A program made the position numbers and the translations under genes. The notes beneath the pieces are model-generated. The model searched no databases, was not told the origin of the DNA, and was given only the letters and a program-made list of their open reading frames with translations. From NCBI GenBank assembly GCA_963575745.1, contig CAUYUJ010003582.1, forward strand, positions 1 through 64,000: a DNA stretch of 64,000 nt, read 5' to 3'. The stretch comes from Prorocentrum cordatum (lineage: Eukaryota; Sar; Dinophyceae; Prorocentrales; Prorocentraceae). Of this stretch, positions 30,836 to 42,441 are shown piece by piece. The stretch's first letter is position 1. Each line of letters starts with the position of its first letter.

Positions 30836-31984
30836 AGTCTCAGCATGAGTAAGTCTGAGTCGGAGCAGGTCTGAGTATGAGTAGGTATGAGTATGAATAG
30901 GTATTTGTGTGTGAATATGTGTATGAGTTAGTCTGAGTGTGAGTCAGTCTGTATATGAGTAAGTCGGGGCATGAGGAGGAGAGGGCAGGAGAAGAGTGAG
31001 AAGGAGTAGGAGGCGTCCAAGTAATAACAAAAAACCATCTTAGGATATGGCGAAAATGCCAACTGCACCAAACCCTCGATGGGGATTACCCGTCTGACAT
31101 GCAACGCCATCCGCGCGGGGCGAACATCACGCGGTGATAACGGACTGTGGCCCCAGTCGCACTGTAAAATCCAATCCGCGAGCTCCCATCGGGGAATCCA
31201 GGCGCGCGGCGTTCCCCCTGCTGACAGCACGCCCTGGAAAAAAAAAACAAAAAATAACGAGCACGTCGCATATTTAGAATGAGGGCGGCTCGGCCATACC
31301 AATCGTCGCAACTGCTCCCAAATATGCCGCCCCCCCCCCCATCGGCCCTATGTCATTCAAACGTCCTCTGCATTGATGCGAACTGCCATGGCGGCGCACA
31401 CTGCCCCCAACGACGGCCGACACCGCTGAAGGTGATCATTTTTCATAGAGAGAATCACGATGCGACGGCCCATGCGGCCCAAAATGATTCACACCAACCC
31501 GAGGACAATCCAAGAGCTCCCAAAAAATACCGCGCGCTGTCAGCGAGGATGCTTTCCGGGCGCCATCAAACTGATCAGACACAAGAAAACGAAAAGGAAC
31601 GTCACGCTCTCGCCCTTCTGGGTATTAGAGCGCTCGGCGCCGCCCGAAGAACCGCCCAAATCGCAGCAAAACGGCCGGAAAGGGCCAGAGGAAATCGAAT
31701 GCGGCATGACCCCTCCTCTTTGTTATCTTCTACCCCCCGTCGCCCCACTTCGCCATCATACTAATCCCCTGCCTCCTCACGTTACCCCCCTTTTCTCCTG
31801 TTATCCTCCTCCTCCTTCTCATCCTACTTCGCCTTCGTCATCCTGGTGTTTTCCCACTCCCTCGCCCCCCTCAACCGCCCTCGTTATCCCTCCCCTCCCT
31901 TTCCCCGTGTCATCCACGCCTTCCGCCTCATCCTCCTCCTCCTCGCCGCATTGCCCCTTCCCCCCCTCATTCGCGCGCACCTCC
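30836..31984. other. No gene; GAGTATGAGTAG hexamer-like start
   Basis: 30840-30970 is a degenerate TGAGTATGAGTAGG repeat. The rest is unassigned; short frames (to 161 aa at 31279-31764) lack domains. 31740-31970 is C/T-rich. Confidence 0.45.
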
Positions 31985-32410
31985 CATTCCACGCTCGAGA
32001 CATCCTCCAAATCTGTTCCGAAAGCGAAGGATGTTGGAACAGATGACAGGGACACCGCTTGAGGCATCCCAACAAAACGGCCCCGAACGGGACCGTGAGA
32101 TAAGCCCTGGCGGTTCCCCCTATGGGGGGTGAGAATGAGCGCCTCGCTTGAGACATCCTCCAAATCTGCTCCGACAGCGAAGGATGTTGGGACAGGAAAC
32201 AGGCAAACCGCTTGAGACATCTCCACAAAACGGCCGCGAATGGGACAGTGAAATAACACGTGGTGGTTTCCGTCAGGGGGGGCTGAAACCAGCGTCCCGC
32301 CTGAGACATCCTCACAGTCTGCTCTGGTAGCCAAGGATGTTGGGACAGAAGACAGGCAAACCGCTTGAGGCACCCCCGCAAAACGGCCACGAACGGGGCG
32401 TGCGTGAGTC
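31985..32410 (+). repeat. 152-nt tandem array (R152), second cluster of 3 units
   Basis: GCTCGAGACATCCTCCAAAT near 31992, with following units at about 32144 and 32297. Same landmarks and the same 152-bp spacing as 30385-30835. Confidence 0.95.
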
Positions 32411-32559
32411 TCACCATGAATAAGTCTGGGTGGCGATGAAGATTATGCATTCACGCAGGAGGATATCGATGGGCTCGGACAAGACCCTAAATTCTTGGAT
32501 ACATTTATGCTTTCGCCAGGCCCGCCGACGTGCCAGGATCCATGCTGGATCAAGGTCCA

Positions 32560-32900
32560 CGTGGCTGCGCCGCCTCATTTGGGCGTACCCCTCACACGTT
32601 TCGTGGTCTCAAATGGAGGTCCACCGAAGGCCCCAGTGGCATGGCCCCATGGCGGTACCGCCCATGCGGGCGCACCCCTCGCACGGCTCGTGGCCCCGCA
32701 TGGAGCTCACTCGAAGGCCCTAGTGGCAGGGTCTACATGGCGGCTGCGCCCCATTGGGGCGCACCCTTCACTCGGTTCGTGGCCCCGCGTGGAGTACCAC
32801 TGGAAACCCCATTGGCGTGGTCGACATGGCGGCGCCGCCTCATCTTGGCGCGCTCCCCGCGCAATCGTGGCCCCATATGGTACCCGCAGCAGCATGTGGT
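32560..32900 (-). repeat. Diverged R90 relatives, about 4 units (inverted relative to 17880)
   Basis: ACCCCTCACACGTTTCGTGG, AGGTCCACCGAAGGCCCCAG and CATGGCGGTACCGCC repeat every 87-90 bp. The words are the reverse complement of the 17880 array. Confidence 0.8.
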
Positions 32901-33374
32901 TGGTTATTTCGCCAGGCCTATTTTTGTCCTGGTCCTGACAGGCCTTTGCGGGGCCCCTTGGGGCGACCGCGGGGGCTCTTTGAGTTTCTTGACGTGCGCG
33001 GCCGCCCGGTCTCAGGCGCAAGGGAGTTGAGTTGCGTCGCCTGTTTCCTGCGTCACGCGCGGGGCGGACTTCATGAGCACTGTGCCCACAGAGCATCCTG
33101 CGTACGCCTGTGCTGCTGGCATCGAGGTTACAGATTGGAGGCCAAAGGTGCCGTGATCACTTCGGCGCCCCCTGTGAGTGGATCCGTCGGGACACGTACT
33201 CCACGAGCAAATGTCTTTTCCCGTTCGTCATCATCTGCTCTTGCCGCCCCCCTCGCCCCCTCCGTGTTGTTCTTGCCTTGCCCTGGTTCGCGTTCCTTCT
33301 TGTTATCCTTCTGCGTTTTGCGCGTGCGCCCTTGCTGCCACATGACCCGTCTGCCTCCCTGCATCTATGCATTG
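32901..33374. other. Unassigned GC-rich stretch
   Basis: No recognised protein, RNA or shared repeat. The 291-aa frame at 32754-33629 runs through repeat sequence on both ends and is not credible. Confidence 0.4.
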
Positions 33375-33600
33375 CGGGCGGCGCCCAGCCGACAAAAGAA
33401 AACGATTGCCCCGACAGAATCGGCCGACAAAAAACCAAACCTCCCCGACAAAAAAAACAAACGACAAAAAAAAATCGGCCCGACAAAATGGGCCGACAAA
33501 AAAAAAGAGGCGGCCGACAAAATGAGCCGACAAAAAAAAACGACGGGCGCGACAAAAAATCTGACCGACCCAGGAAAGTGTCGCGACAAATTCGTTCCTG
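33375..33600. repeat. CCGACAAAA interspersed repeat
   Basis: CCGACAAAA or CGACAAAAAA occurs about 12 times at 15-25-bp spacing. The inverse word TTTTGTCGG appears just after (33684). Confidence 0.8.
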
Positions 33601-33964
33601 GCTGTCGCTGCCGAGCGGATTCAGTGTAAATTCACAGTTAGGATGCACCCCCCGGAAATTTTGTTCGACGGTCCGGGTGGGCATTTTGTCGGTCAGTTTG
33701 GTTGGGCTGTTTGTCGGGGCGGTCTGGTGCGTCCACGAGGTCGTGCCGCGTTCGCCGGGCGATTCGCGGTCCTAGCGGGTTCGCAGTAGCATTATGCGGC
33801 GAGGGGGGGGTGGGGGGACATGGCGGCGCGGTGGGGGAGGGAGAGGAGGGGGGGGGAAATTTGCAGGAGGAGGAGGAGGAATAATATGAGGAGGAGGAAG
33901 AGGGCGAGGGGACACGGTGGCGGGCACCCCCGCCTTCTTCTTGCTTGGTCCAGCCCTTCTGGGG

Positions 33965-34240
33965 GGGCGTCGTTCCCATAGGGAGCTCCACCGCAGATTT
34001 CGGCGGCACTGTCCACATGGCGGCGCCGCGCCATGTGGGCGCAGACTTGACACGGTCCGTGGCATCACATGGAGTTCGAGGGGGGGCCCAGCGGCAGGGC
34101 CCACATGGCGGCGCCGCCTTGTTTAAGCGCACGCATCATCACGGTTCGTGGCCCCGCAGGGAGTTCCACCGAAGACTCCAGTGGCAAGGTCCACATGGCG
34201 GCGCCGCTCCAGTTGGGCGTGCACTTCACACGCGGAAGTG
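33965..34240 (-). repeat. Diverged R90 relatives, about 3 units
   Basis: GGGAGCTCCACCG, CACATGGCGGCGCCGC, TGGGCG and ACGGTCCGTGG repeat at roughly 85-90 bp. Confidence 0.75.
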
Positions 34241-34277
34241 GCGTTGCGACGCGCGGAGGTGGCATTGCCACCCCGCC

Positions 34278-34350
34278 TCCGCCGGAAACAATGTTAACAA
34301 ATCGTGCAGCCAACAGCTCCGCTGACGGTGTTAACAAATCGTGTAGCGCC
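34278..34350. repeat. TGTTAACAAATCGTG short tandem (2 units)
   Basis: ATGTTAACAAATCGTGCAGC and GGTGTTAACAAATCGTGTAG, 39 bp apart. The same family is at 35528-35700. Confidence 0.8.
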
Positions 34351-34506
34351 CAGTCTGTTCCAGACCAACAAATTCTTGACGCTTCGCGTATCCCCAACAG
34401 CCCATGCAGTAACGATGCCCAGGCGAATGGGGGTGATCAGGGAAGTGGGGGGCATACATAATAACACAAGGCTGGGGAACCCGTCTTACCCAAGACGGCG
34501 AGGATG

Positions 34507-34660
34507 GAGGATGAATCGGAGGACGATGAGGAGGAGGAACTCAAGGAGGAAAAGGGGGAGCGGGAGGAGGGTAGAGGGAGGAAGAGCAATAGGCGGATGA
34601 GGAGGAGGAGGAGGAGGAGGAGGAGGAGGAGGAGCAGGAGCAGGACGAGTGTGAAAAGGA
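34507..34660. repeat. (GAG)n-rich tract
   Basis: Imperfect GAGGA triplets becoming near-pure (GAG)n at 34598-34635. Confidence 0.9.
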
Positions 34661-34689
34661 GGACGAGGGGAAGGGCGAGCAGAATGGCC

Positions 34690-35375
34690 AGAGGCCTCTT
34701 GGATGCCTCTCGGAGTCTCTTCGGGGGTCTCTTGGGGGCGTCCTGAAGGCCTCTTAGGGCGTCTTGGGAGCGTCTCGGCGGTCCCGGAGGCCTCTTGGGG
34801 CGTCTTGGGTGCCCCGGGGAGCCTCTCGGGGACCTCTTGGGGCCATGTTGGGGCCATCTTGGGGCCATCTTGGGGCCATCTTGGCGCCTTTTGGGGCCTC
34901 CTTGGCGCTTCTTAGGGCCATCTTGGAGGCGATCGATCAAAGAAGAGAGTGGGGTTAATTAGGCCTGCCCCTCTAGATCCTCTAAAATCGCCTCTTGGGC
35001 TCATCTCGAGGCGCTCTTGGAGCGCTCTTGGGCGCTCTTGGGGCCGTCTTGAGGCCATCTTGGGCCCCTCTTGGGGCTATCTTGGGCCCTCTTGGAGCCA
35101 TCTTGAGGCCTCGGAAGGCCATCGGAAGCGAAAGGGTGAGAAAGCAACACGCATTGATGTTCCTTCGGTTTTTGAAGGATTTTGGCCTCTTGGAGGCCTC
35201 CTGGGGCACCTAGCTGGCCTCTCGGAGCCGTCCTGGGGCGGTTTTCGGGCCTACTGGAGCATCTTCGGAGCCGTCTTGAGGCATCTGAGGCTAGCTTCTT
35301 GAGCAATCTTGGAGCTCATATTGGGCTCCCCGAGGCGCTCTTGGAGCCATCTTGGGCCATCTTGGACGCTCCAAC
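34690..35375 (+). repeat. GGCCGTCTTGG-type array, diverged patch
   Basis: GGCCTCTTGG and GGGGCCATCTTGGGGCCATC units. A diverged core A near 35115 (GGAAGCGAAAGGGTGAGAAAGC … GAAGGATTTTGGCCTCTTGG). Confidence 0.85.
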
Positions 35376-35527
35376 TACCAGCGAAACCTCCCGTCCAGGT
35401 CCAGTGGGGGGGGTAGGGGGAGGGGTAAACCCCTCCCCCAAGGGGAAGAAAGGGGGTTGGAAGAGGAAACTCCCCAAACCACCTACGCCCAGAGGGCTGG
35501 TGGGACTGCGCGGCGCCCAGGTTGTTA

Positions 35528-35700
35528 CCACATCGTGCGGCGCCCAGGTGTTCGCACATCGTTTCGCGCCCAGGGTGTTAACAAATCGTGCCGCCAAAAA
35601 CCCCGCAGACGGTGTTAACAAATCCTCTGGCCAAGAACACCGCAGACGGTCTTCGCAAATCGTGCGCCGCCCCGCGTGCGGTCTTCACAAATCGCGCGGC
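35528..35700. repeat. About 36-nt tandem repeat (TTAACAAATCGTG family)
   Basis: Five units containing ACATCGTG, TTCGCACATCG, GTTAACAAATCGTGCC, GTTAACAAATCC and TCTTCGCAAATCGTGC, separated by GCAGACGG-type spacers. Confidence 0.8.
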
Positions 35701-35835
35701 TACAAACCCAGCGCGCGGTTCGTGGACCCACAGGGGGGTCCACCGAAGGCCCCAGTAGCATGGTCCACATGGCGGCGCCACGTCACATGGACGCACCCCT
35801 CACACGGTCCGCGGCCCCACATGGAGCCCCCAGTT
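35701..35835 (-). repeat. Diverged R90 relatives, 1.5 units
   Basis: GGTTCGTGGACCCACAGG, GGTCCACCGAAGGCCCCAGT, CACATGGCGGCGCCAC and ACGGTCCGCGGCCCCACATG. Confidence 0.75.
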
Positions 35836-36261
35836 GTATACGGTTGGGTTTTTCGCCAGGTTACGTTGTTTTTTTTTTGTTTGGTGGCTGGGCGTTTCTT
35901 ATCCGCGTTGTTGGGTTAGCCTGGTGGTAAGGAGCCCAGGGAAACAATTGTTAGGAACAGTTGAGGTTCCGCAGTGTTGTGGCGGATGATGAAGGCAACC
36001 TGCGGCATGACATTCGAGACATCAGAACCGCGATTCAATTGTCCAGGAAACTCGTTTTGGACAGTTGCGTTTTCACATCAGTTTTTTTGTTGCTGACATG
36101 TGGTAGACGCATGGTTTCGAACAGTTGAGGTTTGATAAAATGTCATTGGGTGCATTGGTGCACATGCTAATTTGCACACTGGCCCCGCATTGTCCCAGGT
36201 TTTGTGCTTGATAAGGGGGGCATCGTGGCGCGTCCTCGCGTGGCCCTGCATTCGTTTTCCG
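35836..36261. other. Unassigned stretch
   Basis: Moderate GC with ATTTTT/TTTTTT words. CAGTTGAGGTT occurs at 35959 and 36123. No coding evidence. Confidence 0.4.
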
Positions 36262-36700
36262 TCATTTTGAGGCCGTTCGGGGCCGTCATATGGGCCCCGT
36301 TGAGGACCTCGTTGGAAGTTTTTTTGGGGCGTTCGGAGAAATCTCGCGGCCCATCCGAAAATGCGGAAAACAAACGCGACAGATTTTTCAAACGTGGACA
36401 CAAACGATGAAACATGCATGGCGTCGGCTTCTGTGGACCAGCGCGGGGGCCGCCCTTGCGGAGCTCTTGGGCCGCCTGGGCGGCCGCGGGTTGAGTGCTT
36501 TTCCTGTTCGCGGACTCCTTTCGAGACCGCCTGTGGGCGTCGTTTGATAATCTATGATGATTTATGGGCCGTCTTGGGGCCCTCTCCGACAATCGGGCGG
36601 TCTTCTGAGGGGTCGTTGGCCGTCTCGGAGTGGTCTTTGGGGACTTCGAAGGCCGCCCTGGGGCGCCAGGGAGCCCGAAAGGTGCGGACCTCCACATCTT
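36262..36700 (+). repeat. Strongly diverged GGCCGTCTTGG-type array
   Basis: TTGAGGCCGTTCGGGGCCGT, CTTGGGCCGCCTGGGCGGCC and GGGCCGTCTTGGGGCCCTCT, ending in a core A-like GAGCCCGAAAGGTGCGGACC. Confidence 0.6.
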
Positions 36701-37370
36701 GAATATAATCAAGGATAGATCAATAGTATTTGTCTTTCGGTGCTGTGGTGGGGGCCCTCGGATATCCTTGCGCGCGTTTGCGCCGCCTCGTGCGTCCTTC
36801 GTGGGTCTTGTCGGTGCGGAATCAAAGGATTAGCTGGTCGCGGCGCGCCTTCTGGGATCCCCAAGGGGCCGTCGCGATGTCTTCCTGCGCCGCCGCGGGC
36901 GCCTCGCGGGCCGCCTCGGGGCCACGCGCGGCCGTCTCGGGGCCCGCTTTGGAACCTGTCGGGCAGCGTAGGGCCAACATTGGATTGGAACGCGCGGGGG
37001 TTGAAACGATCAAACAGATGGTTGTTGAGACGGGGCGGCTGTTGTGTCACTTATGCACGGCCGTGGCCTCGATGACACTAACCAGACGCATTGCGCGCGC
37101 CAGACGGGGTGCGATTGCATATCCTGTCGAACTGCAAGTACGTCATACGCCTTAGAGAACGTTGGAAATAATCCCAAATCGAAGCGCGAAGCGTTTTCAC
37201 GCGCCTCTGCGTGCGAAAGCATGGTGGCGGCCTTCCTTTCCTTCCCCATCCGACCCCCTTCCCCCCCTCGCCGCGCTCTACTCTGCGTCCCCCCGCTGCG
37301 CCTCCGGCCCCCGCCCCGCCAGACCCTCCGCTCCTGCCCCCCCCCGCCGCCCCCGGCGCCCCCCCCCTCT
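36701..37370. other. Unassigned stretch
   Basis: GC-rich, with CCGCCTCGGGGCC words that may be array remnants at 36880-36960. C-rich pyrimidine sequence at 37230-37370 leads into the leader relics. Confidence 0.4.
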
Positions 37371-37373
37371 GTT

Positions 37374-37418
37374 GCAATTTTGGATCCGACCATTCTGGCT
37401 CAAGTATTCTGGCTCCAC
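37374..37418 (+). other. Tandem spliced-leader relics (up to three)
   Basis: GCAATTTTGGATCCG (37374-37388), CCATTCTGGCTCAAG (37390-37404) and TATTCTGGCTCCAC (37405-37418) follow head to tail. The middle one matches the last 15 nt of DinoSL with one change; the outer two match less well. A pyrimidine tract lies upstream, as expected of a trans-splice acceptor. Tandem relics are known in dinoflagellates from repeated rounds of trans-splicing and retroposition. No coding frame downstream is recognisable. Confidence 0.55.
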
Positions 37419-38860
37419 AGAACCCTCTGCGTCGACGTCGTCTCCGCGGTGGGTCGACGCCCAGTGCGCATGCTGCGCTGGCGCGCGCTGTCGGCCCTTC
37501 GGAACGCGCGCAGGCCCGCGGGGGCGCGCTCCCGCCTTTGCGGCGCGCGCGCGTGCGCGCGCGAGCGGGCTTTCAATCCCTTCGTTGTGCGTCGCGTCTT
37601 GCGCTAATCTGCGCGGCGCGGACGTGCGCGGTCGACTGCGCCGCTTCTTGCGCCGTGTGGCGACGAGAGGATGTGCTTTTTTTGTTGTCGCGCCGTTCGA
37701 GGCGCCCATCAATTCCTGGCCGCTGCTCTTGAGTTCTGACCGTTCCCAGCGAGGGTGCCCAGCCTCATAGCTGACTGTTGGCGGTCGCGCTTCGACGCGC
37801 GATGCGTTTTTAGCGCGCCCTGAAAACCAGCGCCCGTTGCAATCCGATTCCATACCTCGCTGGTTTTTTTCCAGCTTGGGTTAGCGTTCGCGCCTTGCCG
37901 TGCGCGGGCGGCCCTACTCGCGTGATCGCGTCGCTTTGGATGCGCGGCGCGGTTTTCATTATGGTTTTGCGACCCCAAGAACTTTCAGAAGTGCGCCTGG
38001 CGACCTGCAAATTTGCACAGCCAGTTGCCATCGCGCCGCGACTTCTGGCGATGCCATCGCCCTCGAACGTGCGCGCGCGCACGTGCGAGCCACTGGTTGT
38101 GGGTTAGCGCGCGCAGGCACGCGCATCGCGTTGGCTTGTGCAGCTTGCGTTCGTCATGCGGTTGCGCGCTGTAGTGCCGCGTGGGGTTCGCGCGTGGTTG
38201 CGCGACCTCCAATGTGTCATTGAACGTAATGGCGCCTTTGATGTCGCTGTCGCAATGACACTTGCTCCAAGGTGTTTGTTCGATGTATCACCGCTGCCGC
38301 TGTCATTGGCGCAGCGGTTCCTCATCGCAACGTCGCGATTGGCAGGCAATTCGGTCCGCGCCCTTTCGCGCCAAACGCTGTGATCGTGGTGCCCATCGGG
38401 GCTTCAGTCTGCAGCGAGGAGCATCGCGCGGGCGCTCGCGTTCTCGCGTTCAGTCAGCCGCGATTGGTCCAACGCTATACCGAGCATTTTGCGATTAAAC
38501 GTTTAATTTTTTGAATTGCGTTTTGTCGTCAAAAGCTTCGCCAGTAGAATGGCGCCGCTGATCCTTGTCCTGCTCCTCCTCCCCCTCTTGCGCCTCGGAG
38601 CCGTATTGGAACTGTCGATGGCCATCTCCCTGTCTCCCTCGCATGTCTGCTTGTACATATGTATAATTTCAGAACTAAACGTGCATGTGATCGTTTAGAA
38701 CATGGTGGACCGTGCGTATGTCACGAACCTTGTGTACTTTCTCTCCCTCCGTCTGGCTGTGCACGCGCGCGTTGGGCAGTGAGAGTTAGGATCACAGCGC
38801 CACCAGTGTATGAGCAATGCATGCGTCATCCTTGGGACTGTATAACAGCAGAAACAGACA
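37419..38860. other. Long unassigned stretch
   Basis: Very rich in GCGC/CGCG words to about 38150, then more balanced. No frame above 200 aa has domain character. If a retrocopy followed the leader relics it is no longer recognisable. Confidence 0.4.
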
Positions 38861-38869
38861 ACATTGCAT

Positions 38870-39020
38870 CGCAGCGGGACAGCCATCGGGACAACCATCG
38901 GGACAACCATCGGGACAACCATTTGGACAAGCATCGGGATAACGATCGGGACAACCATAACCATCAGGACAACCATCGGGGCAACCATCGAGACAACCAT
39001 CGGGACAACGATACCTTCTC
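38870..39020. repeat. 12-nt minisatellite CATCGGGACAAC, about 12 units
   Basis: CCATCGGGACAACCATCGGG with point changes. It encodes HRDN-type repeats in one frame, a consequence of the unit length. Confidence 0.95.
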
Positions 39021-39296
39021 TCTTGTGTCCTCCCACATCCCTCAGGAAGTTGCCCTAAAGATGTGACCGACTCCTCTCTCTCCTTCTCTCTGTCTCTCGC
39101 TCTTTCTCTGCTTCATATCTATCATACGTAACACATCTACTTGTGTAATCGCCTTCCCAGGAATTTGCCTCAAAAATGTGACCAACTATCTTGGCACTGC
39201 GTACCATCTCACGTGTACCGTGTACCACATCTTCTCAGGTTGCCTCACACATGTGACGAATCTCTTTCTATCTCTCTCTCCACTGGCTCTCTGTCT

Positions 39297-39330
<34 letters not shown>

Positions 39331-39389
39331 GTACTATGTATGTCATACGCAACAAATGCACCATGCGGGGCACATGCGGGGCCCAAACA
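39021..39389. other. CT-rich stretch with (CT)n
   Basis: (TC)n at about 39262-39330 and scattered TCTCTC elsewhere. GTGTACCGTGTACCAC near 39214. No gene. Confidence 0.5.
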
Positions 39390-39624
39390 AGTGATCAACC
39401 TCTGCGGGTGTGTACTCCACGCCAGTGTAGTATCCACGATCGTCCGCGCGCCACGAAGTGAAGTGTCCTGACGTCATAGGGCGGGAAGCTGGGTGTGGGT
39501 GGTTCCCGAGAGTCGTGTGGATGTTTGGTAGAGCTTGCATTGCCCCCCCACGAAGTGGGGGTATTGGCTGGCGTCGCATGAAAACCCTGGCACTGGGGAG
39601 AACACTGAGCGTTCGGGTAAAATG

Positions 39625-39666
<42 letters not shown>

Positions 39667-39668
39667 GA
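39390..39668. repeat. Module A plus (GTT)n, solo copy
   Basis: GTGTGTACTCCACGCCAGTG, CGCCACGAAGTGAAGTGTCC, CATAGGGCGGGAAGCTGGGT and ATGAAAACCCTGGCACTGGG, ending in (GTT)n at 39626-39667. Same module at 41305 and 42182. The - strand frame keeps its wording between copies (FYPNAQCSPQCQGFHATPAN), so it may derive from a coding region. Confidence 0.9.
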
Positions 39669-39824
39669 ACTCTCATTTTAAATTATTGTTGATCCCCCCC
39701 CACCGGTGCACATTGTTTTTTTTTCGATTGAAGTGCCACCCCCGGGGCTCGCCCTTTGTTTTTTCTCAAGGAAAGTCTTCCTGCTCAAACTGTGCCCCTG
39801 CCCCACGGGCTACATCAACAACGG

Positions 39825-40260
39825 CTCCCGCCTGCGACTTCCTCGATTTTTACTCAGGACCCCCGCTCCCGCCTTAGACTTCCGCGCAATTTACTCAGGA
39901 AAGGTGCTCCCGTCTGAGACTTCCTCGCAATGTAATCAAGACCCCCGCTCCCGCCTGAGACTTCCGTGCAATTTACGTGGGAACGGCGCTCCTGTCTGAG
40001 ACTTCTTCGAATTTTACTCAGGACCCCCGCTCCTGCCTGACATTTCCATGCAATTGACTCAGGAACGGCGCTCCCGCCTGAGACTTCCTCGCAATTTAGT
40101 GAGGACCCCCGCTCCCGCCTGAGACTTCCGTGCAATTTGCTCAGGAACGGCGCTCCCGCTTGAGACTTCCTCGCAACTTAGTCAGGGCCCCCGCTTCCGC
40201 CGAGATTTCCTCACAATGTACTCAGGACTGCGCTCTCGCGTGCGACGTCCTCACAAATTA
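39825..40260. repeat. About 41-nt tandem array, about 10 units
   Basis: CTCCCGCCTGAGACTTCC(T/G) recurs every 40-42 bp. Odd and even units alternate between CTCAGGACCCCCG and CAGGAACGGCG endings, giving an 82-bp dimer. Confidence 0.9.
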
Positions 40261-40615
40261 TTCTGGAATTGCGTTTCGGCGCTCAGGAACCACGCGCGCG
40301 CCAAGGACGCCTTCACAACGTGGTATCTTCCCTCTTCCTTCGTCCTTCCCCCTCCCCTTCCTCCCACTCTCCCTCGTTCTTCCCCTCCTCCTCTTGCAGG
40401 GCCCGCGCCAATTCCAATGGCGGGCAGAGAGATGTACGCCCCCGAAGGATTGTCCGCCCGTTCCGGTTTGCCCGTACGTCTAAGCCCGCCGGCCCCAGCA
40501 AAGAGAAATAATCCCCCCGAAAGGGGTGTGATCGAAGACGAAGAGGGCGGGTATCGAGGGTGTAGGGTATACGTGTTGAATGACTCGCGGGCAAGTAAGA
40601 GCGTACAGCCTTAAA
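40261..40615. other. No gene
   Basis: CCTCTTCC-rich to 40400, then unassigned sequence with short frames only, ending at the (GTT)n of the next composite unit. Confidence 0.5.
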
Positions 40616-41537
40616 ATGGTTGTTGTTGTTGTTGTTGAACATTATTAATTCTAAAGAATAATTATTGTTGGGCCCCCTGGTGCGCGCCCCCCCTGCGCCG
40701 CCTAGGCCGCAGCTACATTTTCATCATTTTCGTGAGGAAGCCTCAGGTAATTCGAGGTGATCAAGATCCGGTTGTTTTGTTGTAATCCGTTTTCCCTTGC
40801 AAAAAACACTATAAAATGACATTTCTTGTTCTAATATAATCAAATTTCAAGAATCCCTTGTAAAAAATAAGGTAAAGTGGACATTCGCGCGCGCAAGACG
40901 AAATCCTTCCAAAAACTTAGTGTTCGGAACGATTTCAACATAAAAACATCAAAAAACCAATGGTTTTTCAACAAAAAAATGTCAAAATCTCATCCCGCGC
41001 GCTCTTGCGGATTCGTAGGAAACCCAACATTTTTTCAACATTTCTGTCAAACGGGTTTTTGCGAGCAACTTTTTCGAACTTCTGCGACAACGGTTGCGCA
41101 CCTGCCAGGGCCATCATCCCTGTCAAATAATACCATGCGGGACACATTCGTTTTTTCTTCGCGCGCGCACGCCGAAATCTCCAAAAACCATTGGGTTTTT
41201 AAGAATTTTAGCACCGCGCATCATACAATCACACGAATCGCACCGTAGGTCCTCGAAAAACACCTGCACGACTTTTCAAAATTTCCACCCGCGCGCGCTG
41301 TCCTAACAACTTCTGTGGGTGTGTACTCCACGCCAGTGTAGTAGCCACGGTCGTCCGCAGGCCACGAAGTGAAGTGTCCGAACGTCATAGGGCGGGAAGC
41401 TGGGTGTGGGTGGTGGCGAAGAGTCGTGTGGATATTTGGTAGAGCTTGCACTGCCCCCCCACAAAGTGGGGGTATTGGCTGGCGTCGCATGAAAACCCTG
41501 GCACTGGTGAGAACACTGAGCGTCCGGGTAAAGTGAT
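40616..41537. repeat. Composite tandem unit 1: (GTT)n - module B - module A
   Basis: (GTT)n at 40619-40637, module B 40636-41300 (AACATTATTAATTCTAAAGA … GTAAAGTGGACATTCGCGCG) and module A 41305-41537. It is followed without a gap by unit 2 in the same order. Confidence 0.9.
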
Positions 41538-41571
41538 TGTTGTTGTTGTTGTTGTGTTGTTGTTGTTGTTG

Positions 41572-41614
<43 letters not shown>

Positions 41615-42409
41615 GAACATTATTAATTCTAAAGAATAATTATTGTTGGGACCCCTGGTGCACGGCCCCCCTGCGCCGCCTAGGCCGCAGCTACATTTTC
41701 ATCATTTTCGTGAGGAAGCCTCAGGTAATACGATGTCATCAAGATCCGGTTGTTTTGTTGTAATCCGTTTTCCCTTGCAAAAAACACTATAAAATGACAT
41801 TTCTTGTTCTAATATAATCAAATTTCAAGAATCCCTTGCAAAAAATAAGGTAAAGTGGACATTCGCGCGCGCAAGACGAAATCCTTCCAAAAGCTTAGTG
41901 TTCGGAAGCGATTTTAACATAAAAACATCAAAAAACCAATGGTTTTTCAACAAAAAATGTCAAAATCTCATCCCGCGCGCTCTTGCGGATTCGTAGGAAA
42001 CCCAACACTTTTTAAACATTTCTGTCAAACGGGCTTTTGCGAGCAACTTTTTCGAACTTCTGCGACAACGGTTGCGCACCTGCCAGGGCCATCATCCCTG
42101 TCAAATAATACCATCCGCGCATGTGCCCAGCATGGCACAATTGCACCATGCTGGGCACATGCGCGCCCCGAATAAGTGACCAAGTTCTGTGGGTGTGTAC
42201 CCCACGCCAGTGTAGTAGCCACGGTCGTCCGCACGCCACGAAGTGAAGTGTCCCAACGTCATAGGGCGGGAAGCTGGGTTTGGGTGGTCGCGAAGAGTCG
42301 TTTGGATATTTGGTAGAGCTTGTAATGCCCCCCCACGAAGTGGGGGTATTGCCTGGTGTCGTATGAAAACCCTGGCACTGGGGAGAACACCACGCGTTCG
42401 GGTAAAATG

Positions 42410-42410
<1 letters not shown>
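41538..42410. repeat. Composite tandem unit 2: (GTT)n - module B - module A
   Basis: (GTT)n at 41538-41614, module B to about 42180 and module A 42182-42410. Period to unit 1 is about 900 bp. The two B modules are nearly identical for their first 450 bp. Confidence 0.9.

Positions 42411-42441
<31 letters not shown>

Noticed and set aside
37044-37853. Overlapping 170-200-aa frames on both strands
   Set aside because: High-GC sequence with both strands open, Arg/Ala/Pro-rich and no recognisable domain.
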